Below, one piece after another: positions 45,243-55,226 of a DNA stretch of 64,000 bases. The DNA comes from Amoebidium appalachense (lineage: Eukaryota; Ichthyosporea): NCBI GenBank assembly GCA_963693365.1, contig CAVNZM010000003.1, positions 14,136,001 to 14,200,000 on the forward strand, given 5' to 3'. The notes below the pieces were generated by a model. It saw nothing but the letters and a program-made list of their open reading frames with translations. It did not search any database and was not told where the DNA came from. The translations under genes and the position numbers were made by a program. Position 1 is the first letter of the stretch, and every line of letters begins with the position of its first letter.

Positions 45243-45319
45243 GAGGTCGCATGGAAACCAGGGAGGGTGGGTAGAAACCAGCTGGTTTCCCCCCATCCTC
45301 CCGGTTTCCATGCGACCTC
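45243..45319. repeat. Near-perfect 77-bp palindromic hairpin
   Basis: Arms of about 38 nt, GAGGTCGCATGGAAACC... and ...GGTTTCCATGCGACCTC, meet at AGCT with almost no loop and a handful of mismatches. Likely readings are a small foldback transposon or a cruciform-forming regulatory element about 250 bp upstream of the next gene. Confidence 0.7.
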
Positions 45320-45411
45320 GACAAATTTTCTAAAAACCCATCGCACTACAATTGGCGATGTGTCCAAACAGACAAACTGACTGTGTTTGCGCTTTATATA
45401 CCCGCTCGACT

Positions 45412-45572
45412 GCGTTGAGATTGTCCAATCACAATCGAGAACATGTTAAAAACTGATCCGCAAATCACCACGGCGTGTTTCGGAAGGTAGCATATAAAGG
45501 GGCAAAATGGCATTCAGTCTGCATCATAAGAACTACGAGCACTCAAATTCCTTTCTCACACCACAACACCAC
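45412..45572 (+). promoter_or_regulatory. TATA/CCAAT promoter of a small gene
   Basis: GTCCAATCACAAT at about 45422, ATATAAAGG at about 45491 and a leader ending CACACCACAACACCACA directly before the ATG at 45573. Spacing of CCAAT box, TATA box and ATG is normal for a pol II promoter. Confidence 0.55.
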
Positions 45573-45719
45573 AATGGCTCAGAAGCGCGCCGCCCCAATC
45601 GTCCTCTCCGAAGACGTTACCAACAAAATTCTGAAATCTGCCGACCAAAAGCAGGGCGTTGACAAAATACAGGAGCAACAAATCGAACCATCACAGTTGA
45701 CAGTGCAGGAGGTACACGT
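45573..45719 (+). CDS. First exon of an unrecognised gene
   Basis: Starts MAQKRAAPIVLSEDV behind a convincing promoter and an A/C-rich leader. It runs 48-49 codons, charged and Gln/Glu-rich (DKIQEQQIEPSQLTVQE), to a plausible donor GCAGGAG|GTACACG, phase 0; the frame itself closes 20 nt later. No domain is recognised and the next exon is not found with confidence. The donor is followed by CCCC at about 14 nt but not by a long C tract. Confidence 0.45.
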
Positions 45720-46024
45720 GTACTTGCCCCGGTGACCAATCACACGAATGTTTGCATTCCACAGACAACCAATCAAATCGAGAAAAGAACTACCAATCAA
45801 ACATCAATGAATGCAGCACTGCAGGCAGGATTTTTTCCGGGGTGCCACCGTACATGGAAACATCAATATTTATGTAAATCAGCCTTTTGAAACCCAGCAG
45901 GATAATAAGAAAAATTAAATATACAATACTTCACAAATAATATTTTTAGTGACTATGTAAACCAGACTGGTTCTGGATTATGCAAATAAATACAGTAGAC
46001 TAAGCGAGTTCTCGCGTACAAACC
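45720..46024. other. AT-rich interval after the first exon
   Basis: CCAAT words occur near 45737, 45767 and 45794. No exon is recognised. Confidence 0.3.
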
Positions 46025-46152
46025 GAGTCATATTTACCTCGGTCAGCTTGCCTCCATCAGAGTTCACAGGCCTCGTCGGGTGGGTTCATGACCGACGCAC
46101 CGAACTCGGCCTGTGAACTCTGATTTCGGCAGCTGACCTCGGTATATGACTC
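46025..46152. repeat. 128-bp imperfect hairpin
   Basis: Left arm GAGTCATAT...CAGAGTTCACAGGCC (46025-46071) pairs with right arm GGCCTGTGAACTCTG...ATATGACTC (ending 46152), with a few bulges and a loop of about 35 nt. Size and arm quality would suit a small-RNA precursor, a foldback transposon or a MITE. Confidence 0.6.
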
Positions 46153-46702
46153 TTGATTACTCCAGCGCAGCTGGTATATATCATTATTCACGTTTTATTC
46201 TAGCCGCTCTAATCCTCACTTCCTGATGTTTCACCTTACAGTACATGCTGATGATCTGGACCAGCCTGAATCTTTTGAACTTCTACACAATACACAAAAT
46301 ATACACCGACGAAACTTATCGTGTGCTACAAACAAACTTGAGTACTGCTCGTATGGGTTGTCAGTCTGCAGGGTTTGCTGGCGGTGCCTGTGGGGAGTCC
46401 CAGGTTAGATAAGCATGTGGAAGCAAGGACTTTAATAACTGTTTGGTGTGTCCACCTTGTGGGCTTAATCACGCACAAGCACAACCACACACACACGTGG
46501 AATCAGCCATCTTGCAAACGCACGTGTGCACAACGTAACACAGAGAACGAAGCAAGGCAAGCCGCGAATACAGCGTTCAAAACAACGTTAACGTTCACAC
46601 TGTCCTGCATGTAAAACAATAAACGCAACACATGCAGACAAAACACGTGTGTCATTGTCAGGGGCGCATGCATGCACCCACATGTGTATGCGCGTGTGTG
46701 TG

Positions 46703-46755
<53 letters not shown>

Positions 46756-46798
46756 GTTTTGTACGGGTCTAAGGGAGCAGAGTGCACAGAGGTGTCAT
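46153..46798. other. Interval with (TG)n
   Basis: Mixed-composition DNA, then a (TG) microsatellite at 46695-46754. Short frames here have no recognisable motif. No gene is called. Confidence 0.35.
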
Positions 46799-47476
46799 GT
46801 AAAACACGACTAACACATTAATGAGAGGGCAATCGGAGTTGTTCACGAGACATTGAAAGATTTCAAACAACAACTGAATCTTTATTGTGCTCTCGGTTCC
46901 TTTTGTACTTGCGACTTATCACCTTATCACAACTAAAGAGGGAGAACCAATCGGTTCTATCAGAAGATAGAAAAACACATTCCGACAGAGCATACGCATT
47001 CCAACTTTCGATTAAACTAAAGTGTAGAAACTCTTACTTAAATAAATTGAGCAATTATACATCTAGTCACTATTAACTCACATATATATTTATGTTCGTC
47101 TCTATAAAGAAACCTATTTAAATACATATATTTCCCAATAGTCGACACTCTCAAAGTGAAGACACTTTGCAATAAACAGAATTCCATATATATCTATTGT
47201 CCAATCACAACACACATATATTAACAGACAGGAATGCACAACACAATCTACAGATGTACTCGCTCGCGACTATTGGCGAGCCATCCTTTTGAGAACAAAA
47301 CTAAGCCATTTTGAAATAAAGGAAAGACAACGAGTGAGGCTAGCCAATCACGCTACCTCTCAGATAAACAGAGGAGAGCAAACAGAAATAAAATACAATA
47401 AGTTCTTATCAGGCAAGAGAGCCAGGTGTGCACAGATCTACAGATATCTGTGCCCACAGAAACAAGGGAGAGAGAG

Positions 47477-47507
<31 letters not shown>

Positions 47508-47512
47508 AGAGG

Positions 47513-47578
<66 letters not shown>

Positions 47579-47670
47579 ACAAAGAGGGAAAGCAGACACG
47601 AATACAAACAAGCTAGGACACATACATACTTCAAGGCTCTTGCTGTCATACATGGTGACGTATTCCAACA
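46799..47670 (-). repeat. Copia-type LTR relic on the minus strand
   Basis: On the minus strand TGTTGGAATACGTC starts at 47670, directly after the purine motif TTGAGTGGGGA, mirroring the TTAAGTGGGGA|TGTTGTAATACG junction of copies 1 and 2. The LTR body holds a (CT)n/C tract (47480-47578 on plus as G/GA), CCAAT words and TATTTAAATAG. AATAAAG sits near its far end (about 46880). The far end, ...GTGTTTTACA near 46799, is approximate. Only the 3' LTR and a short internal flank remain. Confidence 0.6.
47478..47578. repeat. G run followed by (GA)n
   Basis: G run 47481-47507, then a GA microsatellite to about 47577, inside the minus-strand LTR relic. Confidence 0.8.
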
Positions 47671-47870
47671 TCCCCACTCAAGGGGTTGAAGTTTGTGTTC
47701 TCGTGTCTGTTGATGTGACGGTAGATGAGGTCCAAACACAGGAGGGGCCGTCACACTCAAGTTTCCCCACTCGAGGATGCAAACCGAAGATCCTTGAGGT
47801 GGGAAGGAGAGAATCAAAACTGAAGAGGCACACAACGACGGTTGCCTCTGAAGACTCGAAATAAGAAATC
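47671..47870 (-). other. Copia relic 3' internal region
   Basis: On the minus strand this holds CTCGAGTGGGGAAACTTGAGTG, ACAAACTTCAACCCC and TTGAGTGGGGA, the same three-purine-motif order that precedes the 3' LTR in copies 1 and 2. The coding part of the element is absent. Confidence 0.55.
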
Positions 47871-48106
47871 ATGGTGGTTATCGGCGATATATATATATAT
47901 GTATAGGAAACACTAGTGTATGTGTGACGTGTTGGTGGCTAATAGGAGCCTAATTCCGATTCCTGGGGTATGTGTATCCGTGGCAGGCAAATTGACTATA
48001 TATTTATGGGTTCTGGGGCCAAAAATGGGCGTGTAAATTTTGGCCAGCCCCTTTTTTTTTGGATATTTATATCCAAAGTATTTATTGCACTTGTCATTCA
48101 TTTCAG
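47871..48106 (-). terminator. 3' flank and poly(A) signal of the DUF7869-like gene
   Basis: On the minus strand AATAAA occurs at 48086-48081, about 20 nt after the stop at 48107-48109. A T run at 48052-48059 and the palindrome GGATATTTATATCC (48060-48073) follow. A very short 3' UTR is inferred. Confidence 0.45.
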
Positions 48107-48795
48107 TTATTTAAGACACCGCCTAATTTCCAATTTACATATCTCAATGAATTTGGTGATTTGTGCCTTCAATTTGTTGTCTTTGGCAATGAATTTCTCA
48201 TCCAAGACACCACATATGCTATCAAAACCAGCTGGATCCACCCACTGAACAAAATCACGTTTGGTCTTGTTCTGACCCACAGGAACGTTGAACTTTCGGT
48301 ACGCAGGATTGCTAGCTGCCAAAAGAGAAAAAGGAAGGTGGTTGTGCGGATATTTTTCCCTCTCAACAAACATGGGTTGCGATTTTGACCCACAAACCAA
48401 ATCTGAATCAGGATTGCTATTCGGACACCACCAATGAAACCAATATACACGAGCCTCAATTGATTTACACGCATTTTCAATATGTGCAATCTTTCCAATA
48501 GAGAACGTCCCAATATAATCGGGATCATTCTGATTCTCCTCATTCATGCAGTGCACCAAAACATATTGACCTAGTTGTGGAACAGCTGGGTTTGTGAATC
48601 TAATCACTTTTCGTCTCTCCCTCAATCCGTCCGTTCCAATGCACGGTAAGTCATAATCGTCGCCCTCACGGTCATTTGGGTCTTCCAACTTGTCAAGGGC
48701 CGGCGTTAACTCCGGAAGTGGAGGTCGTGGATACTCGCGCTCTGTCACAAGACCCTTGACGAATTCAAACGGGTATGTGACCAGATGGTCGTTAA
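48107..48795 (-). pseudogene. DUF7869-like gene, C-terminal part of the split last exon
   Basis: Minus-strand reading from 48795 gives NDHLVTYPFEFVKGLVTERE and runs 229 codons to TAA (48109-48107). Motifs QLGQYVLVHCMNEENQND, ARVYWFHWWCP and FVQWVDPAGFDSI align in order with KKGEIVLIIVNPTD, TIEVLWYLTEG and the last exon of the paralogue at 10-13.8 kb. The upstream half of the exon lies at 52781-53802, beyond a complete DIRS-like element. If 48796-52780 is left out, the reading frame continues without a stop. The insertion prevents normal translation unless the allele lacking it exists. Confidence 0.7.
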
Positions 48796-49132
48796 GGTTT
48801 TATTTGTGGAAATTATTGACATAAATATTTTTCTGGGTAAATACGTAGGATGGGTGTCCGATATCAACAGGCTTCGTTTCATGTTTTAGCAGTTCGCGTT
48901 CGGCTGCCCGCATACGGGCACCTATTAGCCGATCAAAACATCAGATTCCACAGATCACTAGACCGAGTTTGATTGGCTCAGGATAAGATTTCACATAACA
49001 CTAGATCGGCTTTGATTGGCTCAGTTCGGCAGCCTTAGGTATATAAGCACGACAGTTTTTTAGCAGATCAGCAAGCAACAACACATCCTCTGTGTTTAGC
49101 ACCTACAGCTTTACAGCTATATTTTCTTTTTC
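48796..49132 (+). repeat. DIRS-like A1 repeat with promoter
   Basis: Direct copy of A2. Contains two inverted CCAAT boxes (TTGATTGGCTCAG near 48968 and 49012) and TATATAAG at 49040-49047, about 130 nt upstream of the gag ATG. It is the likely promoter and transcript start of the element. Confidence 0.8.
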
Positions 49133-49167
49133 TTTTCTTCTCCCTATCTTTCCCTACGCCGGTCAGC

Positions 49168-50327
49168 ATGCCGCCGAAAAAGCGCCAGGCCTCAGCCGCC
49201 GCCCCTACCGCGGCACCTAAGCGCCTGACCCGCAGCGACCTCCGCCACAGGCTGACCAACGCTCCCGCGGGCACTGACGCGCCTCCAGCGGCCCATACCA
49301 CCACGGACCCTCCGGTTACTCTCCCCTCTCCTCCTGAAGTCCCTCCTCAGGCCCCACCGTCCCCGCCGATGACTTCTCAGGACGCCGTCCTTGCCGCCCT
49401 CACCGCCATCAGCACCCAGATGGCTGGCGTCCTGGCCGCTCTCACCAACCGCGACCCTCCCGCGCCCCCCGCCGCGCCCTCCGCACCCGGGGAGGTTTCC
49501 CTGGGGCTGCATCTCGGCCCTGACCTGGATCTACCTGCCCTGCCCGTGCCCCCCATTACAGGTGAGAACACTGGCGACATTCAGCCGGGCACACTCCCGC
49601 TTCCCCCCGCGGATGTGCTGGCAGATTTGCGCGCCAATCGTTTCGTCGATCTGTATAAGTTCACCCCCCCGCCCTCCTGGCCCCATCCAAGAAAGGTCAG
49701 CATCTGCGCATGGCCGACGACGGCAGCATCGAGACTTTTCGCCAAGACAAACCCGTTCCCTTGCGTTCACTCGTCATTTGGATCCAAGCTTGGACCCATT
49801 ACATGGCCGCCAAGCACCACCTCGGCCTCCCCACGGACAAAGAAGTACTTTGGACTCAGCACATCACTCGCCTCAGCACCCGATACCCGTGGGCCCAGAT
49901 CCACAACTATGACGTATACGCCCGAACCGTTGCCCACCAACAGGGTCGGGCTCCGATCGAGTGTCCCAACCTGCTCGCCCAACTCCACCAGGATCTCCTC
50001 CTGCCACCCACTCTGCTCATCCCGGACGCATGTCAGCGTTGCGGCTTCCCCGACCACCCCAGCACGGCCTGCCCCATGTACCCCAAGCCCGGCTGTGGTC
50101 TTGATGGTTTCGAGCCGCCCCACAAGCCCGGCGGGGGACAAACCCCCAACCGACCCGGCCCGCAAGCCGGCCCGGCACCACCGGCCCGACCCGTGGATCT
50201 ACCCGCAACACACTGCAGGAATTTCCACAACGGTCGGTCCTGCGCTAAGCAGCCCTGCCCCTTCTCCCACGTGTGCCCGCTCTGCTCTGGCACACACCCC
50301 CGCAAAGACTGCAAGCACAATGCCTAG
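49168..50327 (+). pseudogene. DIRS-like Gag with CCCH and CxxC zinc motifs, frameshifted
   Basis: Starts at the ATG at 49168 (MPPKKRQASAAAP), basic then Pro/Thr/Ala-rich, with a short Leu-rich stretch AVLAALTAISTQMAGVLAAL (about 49384). After LYKFTP a C-run length change at 49666-49672 shifts the frame; the inverted copy at 14.3-15 kb keeps the phase. The second part (from about 49680) has WIQAWTHYMA, YPWAQIHNYD, an LLAQLHQDLLLP helix, then C-x2-C-x4-H-x4-C (CQRCGFPDHPSTAC, about 50035), C-x8-C-x4-C-x3-H (from CRNFHNGRSC) and CPLCSGTHPRKDC, ending at TAG 50325-50327. Paired zinc motifs suit RNA packaging. AATAAA lies at about 50477. Confidence 0.75.
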
Positions 50328-50713
50328 TCTACGCGCACACCCACACCCACAGATAGAAGATAGGGGCTAGGAGCTAGGTTACACGGTTCCAAGGACACGG
50401 AGCTCGGGAAAAATACGGGGCACTAGGGCTGAGTAACATTTTTCGCAGGCCAACTACGGCGCCCGCGCGCGCCAAGAATAAATGTCCCTACACAAAGACG
50501 TTATTCTGGCCACTGCACATAAATTTACTCCCCCCCCCATCCCACGAGCCTCCCCCCCTTACACTCACCTAGCGCTCCCTCCCCCCCCCCCTTCTTCTAA
50601 CTCTGTGTACGCCCACACCCGCGCGTGCTCGGGCATCCCCTGCACAGGGCCCCGCTGCCCTCCCTGCAAACCCTCCCTCGGGCCCAGCTGCCCTACTCTA
50701 ACCCCCCGGGGCC

Positions 50714-50750
<37 letters not shown>

Positions 50751-51073
50751 ATGCCGGGATCTCCCCGAGGGTGCCCCACCCTTGCTAACCACCCCTTCCC
50801 CCGAGGCTCAGCCCCGGTGGCCCGCCCGCTGCCCCAGCACCACGTTGACACCTCCCGCCTCCGGGAGCTGCTGGCCCCCCTACCCAGCCCAATCATTCGC
50901 CGCGCAGCTCCTCCGTAACCAACTTCCCCGGACCCGACGACTCCGACCTTACCTGCAACCGGAGCCCTGCCCCTTCCCCTTCTGGGTCCACAAGTTCCTA
51001 TCCCTTCCCCTGGGCTCACCCCCCCCCCCCCCCCCCCCCCCCAGATCTCCCCTTCCGGAGCAACGCTGGCCGA
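50328..51073 (+). other. GC/Pro-rich region between gag and recombinase
   Basis: C-rich DNA with C runs at 50718-50748 and 51020-51042. Frames here are Pro-rich and none shows YxDD, RNase H or any other polymerase motif on either strand. In DIRS/Ngaro relatives the reverse transcriptase lies between gag and recombinase, so this is the likely site of its loss. Confidence 0.6.
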
Positions 51074-52105
51074 TTGGCCCCCCACTTTGCTCCGGCCGAG
51101 CTGCTTCGTGCCACCACTACCCTGCAGGAATGCCAGGCCCTGAGTCTCAACCTCGACTCTCGGGCCTTTTACTCCCGGGTACAAAAAGTGTTCATCGATT
51201 TTTGTGTGGCATCTCGGCTGCAATCCTCCGCCGGGTCCTCCCTCCCGGCCTCCCCCCACACCGTGCAGCTTTTTCTCGCCTGGTGTGCCCAACGAGGGGT
51301 ACAGGCCTCTTCCTTGGCCGGCTACAATTCAGCCATCACCAGACTCCACCTCGTCATGGGCCTCCCTGCTCCCTACCCCCACGACAAGTCTCTGGCCTGG
51401 TTCTTCCGAGGGGTGGGCAGATGGCAGCTTTCTCACAACATCCGACCCCGATCATCCACCAGGGAGCCCCTCCTGCCCTCCCACCTTAGCCTACTCCATG
51501 GCCAGTGCCCCACCAAGGCCTCCTCGGCCAATCTACGGCTATGGACGGCCCTCATCGTCGGTTTCTGTGGTCTCCTCCGTTCGGGGGAATTTACCTCCAA
51601 AACCCTGACTTCCTTTGACCCGTCCCGTCACGTTAAACGAAAAGACGTGACCTTCACCTACACCCCCACCGGTACTTTGTCCCACGCCACCCTCCACCTG
51701 CCAACCTCTAAGACGGATGTACAGGCCCGAGGTGTCAACGTCACTCTAGCTGCCCTGCCCCTCACCCACTTCTCCCCAGCCCATCTCCTCCGGCAGTTCC
51801 TGGATACAACGTCCGGTCAACCCAACGACCCCCTCTTCAGTCTCGGTGGCATCCCCTACACCAATAGTGCTTTCTCTGCCGACTTCCGTGCCCTCCTCTC
51901 CCGGGCAGGCCTCTCACCCTCCCGGTTTGCCGGACACAGCCTCCGCATCGGGGGGGCCACAGCACTGGCTGAGGCCGGGGTCGACGACTCCCGGATCAAA
52001 CAACTCGGCAGGTGGTCGTCCGACTGTTTCCTGATCTATACCCGACTTCGTCCGGCCTCCATTGCTGCCACTACCACACGTGTATTCGCCTCTATTCTTA
52101 AGTGA
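51074..52105 (+). CDS. Tyrosine recombinase of the DIRS-like element
   Basis: An intact 343-codon protein. The N-terminal SAM-like core-binding region includes FIDFCVASRL and TVQLFLAWCAQRGVQASSLAGYNSAITRLH. The catalytic domain has all expected residues: R169 in GFCGLLRSGEF, H288 and R291 in AGHSLRIGGAT, W in LGRWSS (about 316) and the nucleophile Y322 in LIYTR. Such enzymes circularise and integrate DIRS-type DNA. No frameshift or stop is present, unlike gag, which suggests recent activity or selection. The ATG at 51074 is chosen as the first before the domain; an upstream start cannot be excluded because the frame lies in C-rich DNA. A Crypton is less likely given the split direct repeats and Gag. 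Confidence 0.85.
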   Translation: MAPHFAPAELLRATTTLQECQALSLNLDSRAFYSRVQKVFIDFCVASRLQSSAGSSLPASPHTVQLFLAWCAQRGVQASSLAGYNSAITRLHLVMGLPAPYPHDKSLAWFFRGVGRWQLSHNIRPRSSTREPLLPSHLSLLHGQCPTKASSANLRLWTALIVGFCGLLRSGEFTSKTLTSFDPSRHVKRKDVTFTYTPTGTLSHATLHLPTSKTDVQARGVNVTLAALPLTHFSPAHLLRQFLDTTSGQPNDPLFSLGGIPYTNSAFSADFRALLSRAGLSPSRFAGHSLRIGGATALAEAGVDDSRIKQLGRWSSDCFLIYTRLRPASIAATTTRVFASILK

Positions 52106-52133
52106 AACCTTTGGAGCAAGCATACTGCTCTCG

Positions 52134-52222
52134 TGCCGTGGTTTACAACCATTGCAGGTTCACTTTCGTCCAAGGGGATGTCCCCCTAGAGGCAACACAC
52201 GTCCCGGAGTAGTTTTCATAGA
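52134..52222 (+). repeat. DIRS-like B1 repeat
   Basis: TGCCGTGGTTTACAACC ... CATAGA, an 89-bp direct copy of B2 (52692-52780), abutting A2 without a spacer. Confidence 0.85.
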
Positions 52223-52780
52223 GGTTTTATTTGTGGAAATTATTGACATAAATATTTTTCTGGGTAAACACGTAGGATGGGTGTCCGATATCAACAGGCT
52301 TCGTTTCATGTTTTAGCAGTTCGCGTTCGGCTGCCCGCATACGGGCACCTATTAGCCGATCAAAACATCAGATTCCACAGATCACTAGACCGAGTTTGAT
52401 TGGCTCAGGATAAGATTTCACATAACACTAGATCGGTTTTGATTGGCTCAGTTCGGCAGCCTTAGGTATATAAGCACGACAGTTTTTAGCAGATCAGCAA
52501 GCAACAACACATCCTCTGTGTTTAGCACCTACAGCTTTACAGCTATATTTTCTTTTTCACCCACCCACCTACACCCTACACTCAACCCCCATTGATCCCC
52601 ACATACGTGCTGTTTTTTCACGGGGCGAAGACTTCCCCCGTTTTTTTGGGCACAAGGACCTCACGGATCAATAAATTGATGACTGGGGGCTTGCCGTGGT
52701 TTACAACCATTGCAGGTTCACTTTCGTCCAAGGGGATGTCCCCCTAGAGGCAACACACGTCCCGGAGTAGTTTTCATAGA
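52223..52780 (+). repeat. DIRS-like A2-linker-B2 right end
   Basis: A2 (52223-52558) repeats A1 including TATATAAG at 52467-52474. A linker follows with CCCCCATTGATCC, TTCACGGGGCGAAG and CAATAAATTGATG, then B2 (52692-52780). The same A-linker-B arrangement alone makes up the solo elements at 26361 and 42257. Confidence 0.85.
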
Positions 52781-53802
52781 ACGGCGGAGCGTTTTCGTCG
52801 ACTTCTCCAGTTTCCACTTCGATTCCGGCATTCGCTGCCTGTGTTTTCCACCAGTCAAGGTGTTCACCGGTAGGGTCGTCATATATACGGTCATAAGCCA
52901 ATCGGTCGAGGGATTTAAATAAGGTTGTCCAATTTTCCGGTAACCAAGCAGGAAAGAGTTGGATCTTCGATGCTTCATTCACTGTGATTGTCATTGCCGG
53001 AAGGGACGTCGGTGCAGTGCGAAGAAGAACCTTGCTTGTGCCGCGACATTCTTTCCATTCGCCCTTGCTCGCCAGCCGTTTCACTTCGAAACGTACGGTC
53101 GCTCCCGTTCGGGTCCACCGGAAACAGCGCCAACGTGCAAAGTTCGAAATCTGCTCTGCGACAGGCTTAAGCCACATAGTGAAATCGGGTATCGCTTGAA
53201 CGTTGTGTATCTCGGGTGGCTCTACGACTCGGCCGCTCTTGCGTATGTCGGGGGCCAAATCTTCTGACCGGGGGCGTTTTTCAAGTATTCTCAGCAAATC
53301 AGGTAGCGATCGTGGAGGATCCTTCGTGAGGTAGTGGTTGAAGCCCCGAAATCGTCCGTCGATGTCTTCATGTGTATGACCCGGCACCAGGAACGAACAT
53401 TCAATGGTTTCAAATACCCCCCGGGTATTTAATAGTTCGAGGTATTCCATGAAGGCGTTGCAATGGTTCTCAGGGGAATTGTCCATTTGAAGGTAAAGGG
53501 TAGGCGGCAAACTGCCTTCCTCCTTCAGAATCTGTTCCAGGGCGAGACTCAATGCTGCGATCTGGGTATTGGCACCTTTACGACCATGCTCGTCTGCGAC
53601 AGTGTACAACTTGCGACCGTGAACGAGGACGCTTGTTATACGGACGGGCTTCTTGACGAGTGTGCTGGCCGCTTTCGCGTTCCACTTGACGTTGGGAATT
53701 TCGGACTTGGCTTGGTCCATAGAATCCATGATGATGCTGAGGTATTTGTGGGGCTCCCTAATCGCTGCAGAACGATGTTGGTAATAACACTCTCGTTCCT
53801 TC
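52781..53802 (-). pseudogene. DUF7869-like gene, catalytic part of the split exon
   Basis: Minus-strand exon from 53802 (acceptor GTACACAG) to the transposon edge at 52781. It joins the exon at 55227 in phase 2, giving ITLQRKERECYYQHR. Conserved motifs follow: IIMDSMDQAKSEIP (first acidic pair), VHGRKLY, YLQMDNSPENHCNAF (second) and FLVPGHTHEDIDGRF (third), about 110 and 30 residues apart. The spacing of acidic residues would fit an RNase H-fold (DDE/D) transposase or nuclease, which is my inference. Exon halves 52781-53802 (1022 nt) and 48107-48795 (689 nt) plus the 239-nt exon 3 make 1950 nt, exactly 650 codons with the stop. Confidence 0.7.
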
Positions 53803-55132
53803 CTGTGTACCGATGAATAGGTCAATATGGTAGGCTAAAGAGAAGTGAGATGTCTTGTGGGAGTTAGACGGAAACCGGTCTAGTAGTCGAAGGATAACTA
53901 AAGAAAGCAAACCTCAAGAGAAACCGAAAATACATAATTGAATGGCCTTCATCGAAACATATATGTAATCGAGGAGAGACTAGACAAATTTCGATCTAGT
54001 TTTCGATCTAGTTTGCTGAAAGTAAAATTTAAAACGGTTTAATTGTTAAGAATGATTAGCTAATTTCTAATATTTAAACATTTTAGGACCTAAAATCATT
54101 GTATTTATACCTTGTTCAGCCAGTGTGTATGCGGTTCCATTGGTCCAATATGATCTGAACATTTTTGCACGAATACTGTACGGTTGCCATTTTACAGCGC
54201 ACCTCCATTGACGAAAGGAATTGATGGGGGAGGATTGGTGGGAGGATGTGTCGGAATTAGCTTAGAGGGACCGGGGCCAGGGAGGGGGAAGGAGTGGAGG
54301 GGGGAGGTGAGGGCTTAGAGAGGGAGGGGGGGGGGGGGGGAGCCTTGGGAAGGTTGGGAACTAAGTCACACGTGACGGGAGAAAACCTGATCAAGATCTT
54401 CCATCCCTACTTCCTCCTCCCTTCCCCCCCCCCCCCCCCCCCCTCCCCCCCCCCCCCCCCCCCCCCCCGCCTCTCCCCTCCCCCCCCCCCCCCCCCTCCC
54501 CCCCCCGGCACCGCCCCCCCAATACCCAATCAGTCGATGTGTCCGATGGTTCTCTCTGAAAGTGAAAGGAGGCACCTGTCTCTGTGCCCCACCCTAAACC
54601 TGGTCGTCCTCATTTACTTACTTCCCATCTTTCATCCCCTAGGAAACCATCTTTCATCCCCTAGGAAACTTTAGAGTCTAATTTTCGTTTTAAGTTAGCT
54701 TCCCCCCCCCCCCCTCCCCCCCCTCTTTCCCCTAAACCCGGCCCTCGCTCTCCCTTGTTTACTTCCCCTGTCCCTACCCCCTCCCCGCTCCCCTCTTGCC
54801 CCTCCCCTCCCCTCTCTCCCATCCCCTCCCTCCACCCCCCCCCCCCCCCCCCCCCCCCCCCAGCCACGCACATACAAAAACACTGACTCACAAACACACA
54901 TACACACACACACGCACACATATTGATGCACGCGCAATCCCGTGTGTGCACAGATAGCATGTAGCAGCAGGTACACACACAGGGTACGGCACTATATTGC
55001 ACATAATACTTTACACTTTGAATTTTTCATGCTTTTTCTGAAAGTCTTACCAAAATTTGGGAAAGCCGATTCATTTCTTCAAAATTTGGGAAAGCCGATT
55101 CGTTTCTTGTTTGTGTCTGTGTTTGGGTGGGT

Positions 55133-55167
<35 letters not shown>

Positions 55168-55226
55168 TTGTTGAGGGGGAGGGAGGGGGGCGGGGGGGGG
55201 AGGGGGTGTTGAGCAGGGCAACTAAC
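53803..55226. repeat. Intron 3 of the DUF7869-like gene
   Basis: 1424 nt between minus-strand exons. AT-rich near 53900-54110, then G/C-rich with G run 54330-54339, C tracts 54426-54500, 54703-54722 and 54837-54859, a short direct repeat ATCTTTCATCCCCTAGGAAAC (54626 and 54647), a CA-rich stretch (54890-54925), and a G run 55134-55167 followed by G-rich DNA. On the sense strand that last block is the C tract after the donor at 55226. AAAATTTGGGAAAGCCGATTC is duplicated at 55053 and 55080. Confidence 0.5.

Larger units (their letters stand above)
48796..52780 (+). mobile_element. Complete DIRS-like (PAT/Ngaro-type) element, no RT seen
   Basis: A 3985-bp element, GGTTTTATTTG...TTTTCATAGA. Its repeats are split and direct: A1 48796-49132, B1 52134-52222, A2 52223-52558, B2 52692-52780, giving A1-coding-B1A2B2 with B1 and A2 abutting (CATAGA|GGTTTT). 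This is the layout of Ngaro and PAT elements, which replicate through a circle and integrate by tyrosine recombinase without target duplication. It encodes a Gag-like protein and a tyrosine recombinase, both on the plus strand. No reverse transcriptase or RNase H is detectable in 50330-51070, where those would be expected. It is therefore a non-autonomous or RT-deleted element. Confidence 0.85.

Noticed and set aside
50482-51489. A 335-codon Pro-rich frame overlapping the recombinase
   Set aside because: It lacks polymerase or structural motifs and overlaps the recombinase out of frame; C-rich composition explains it.
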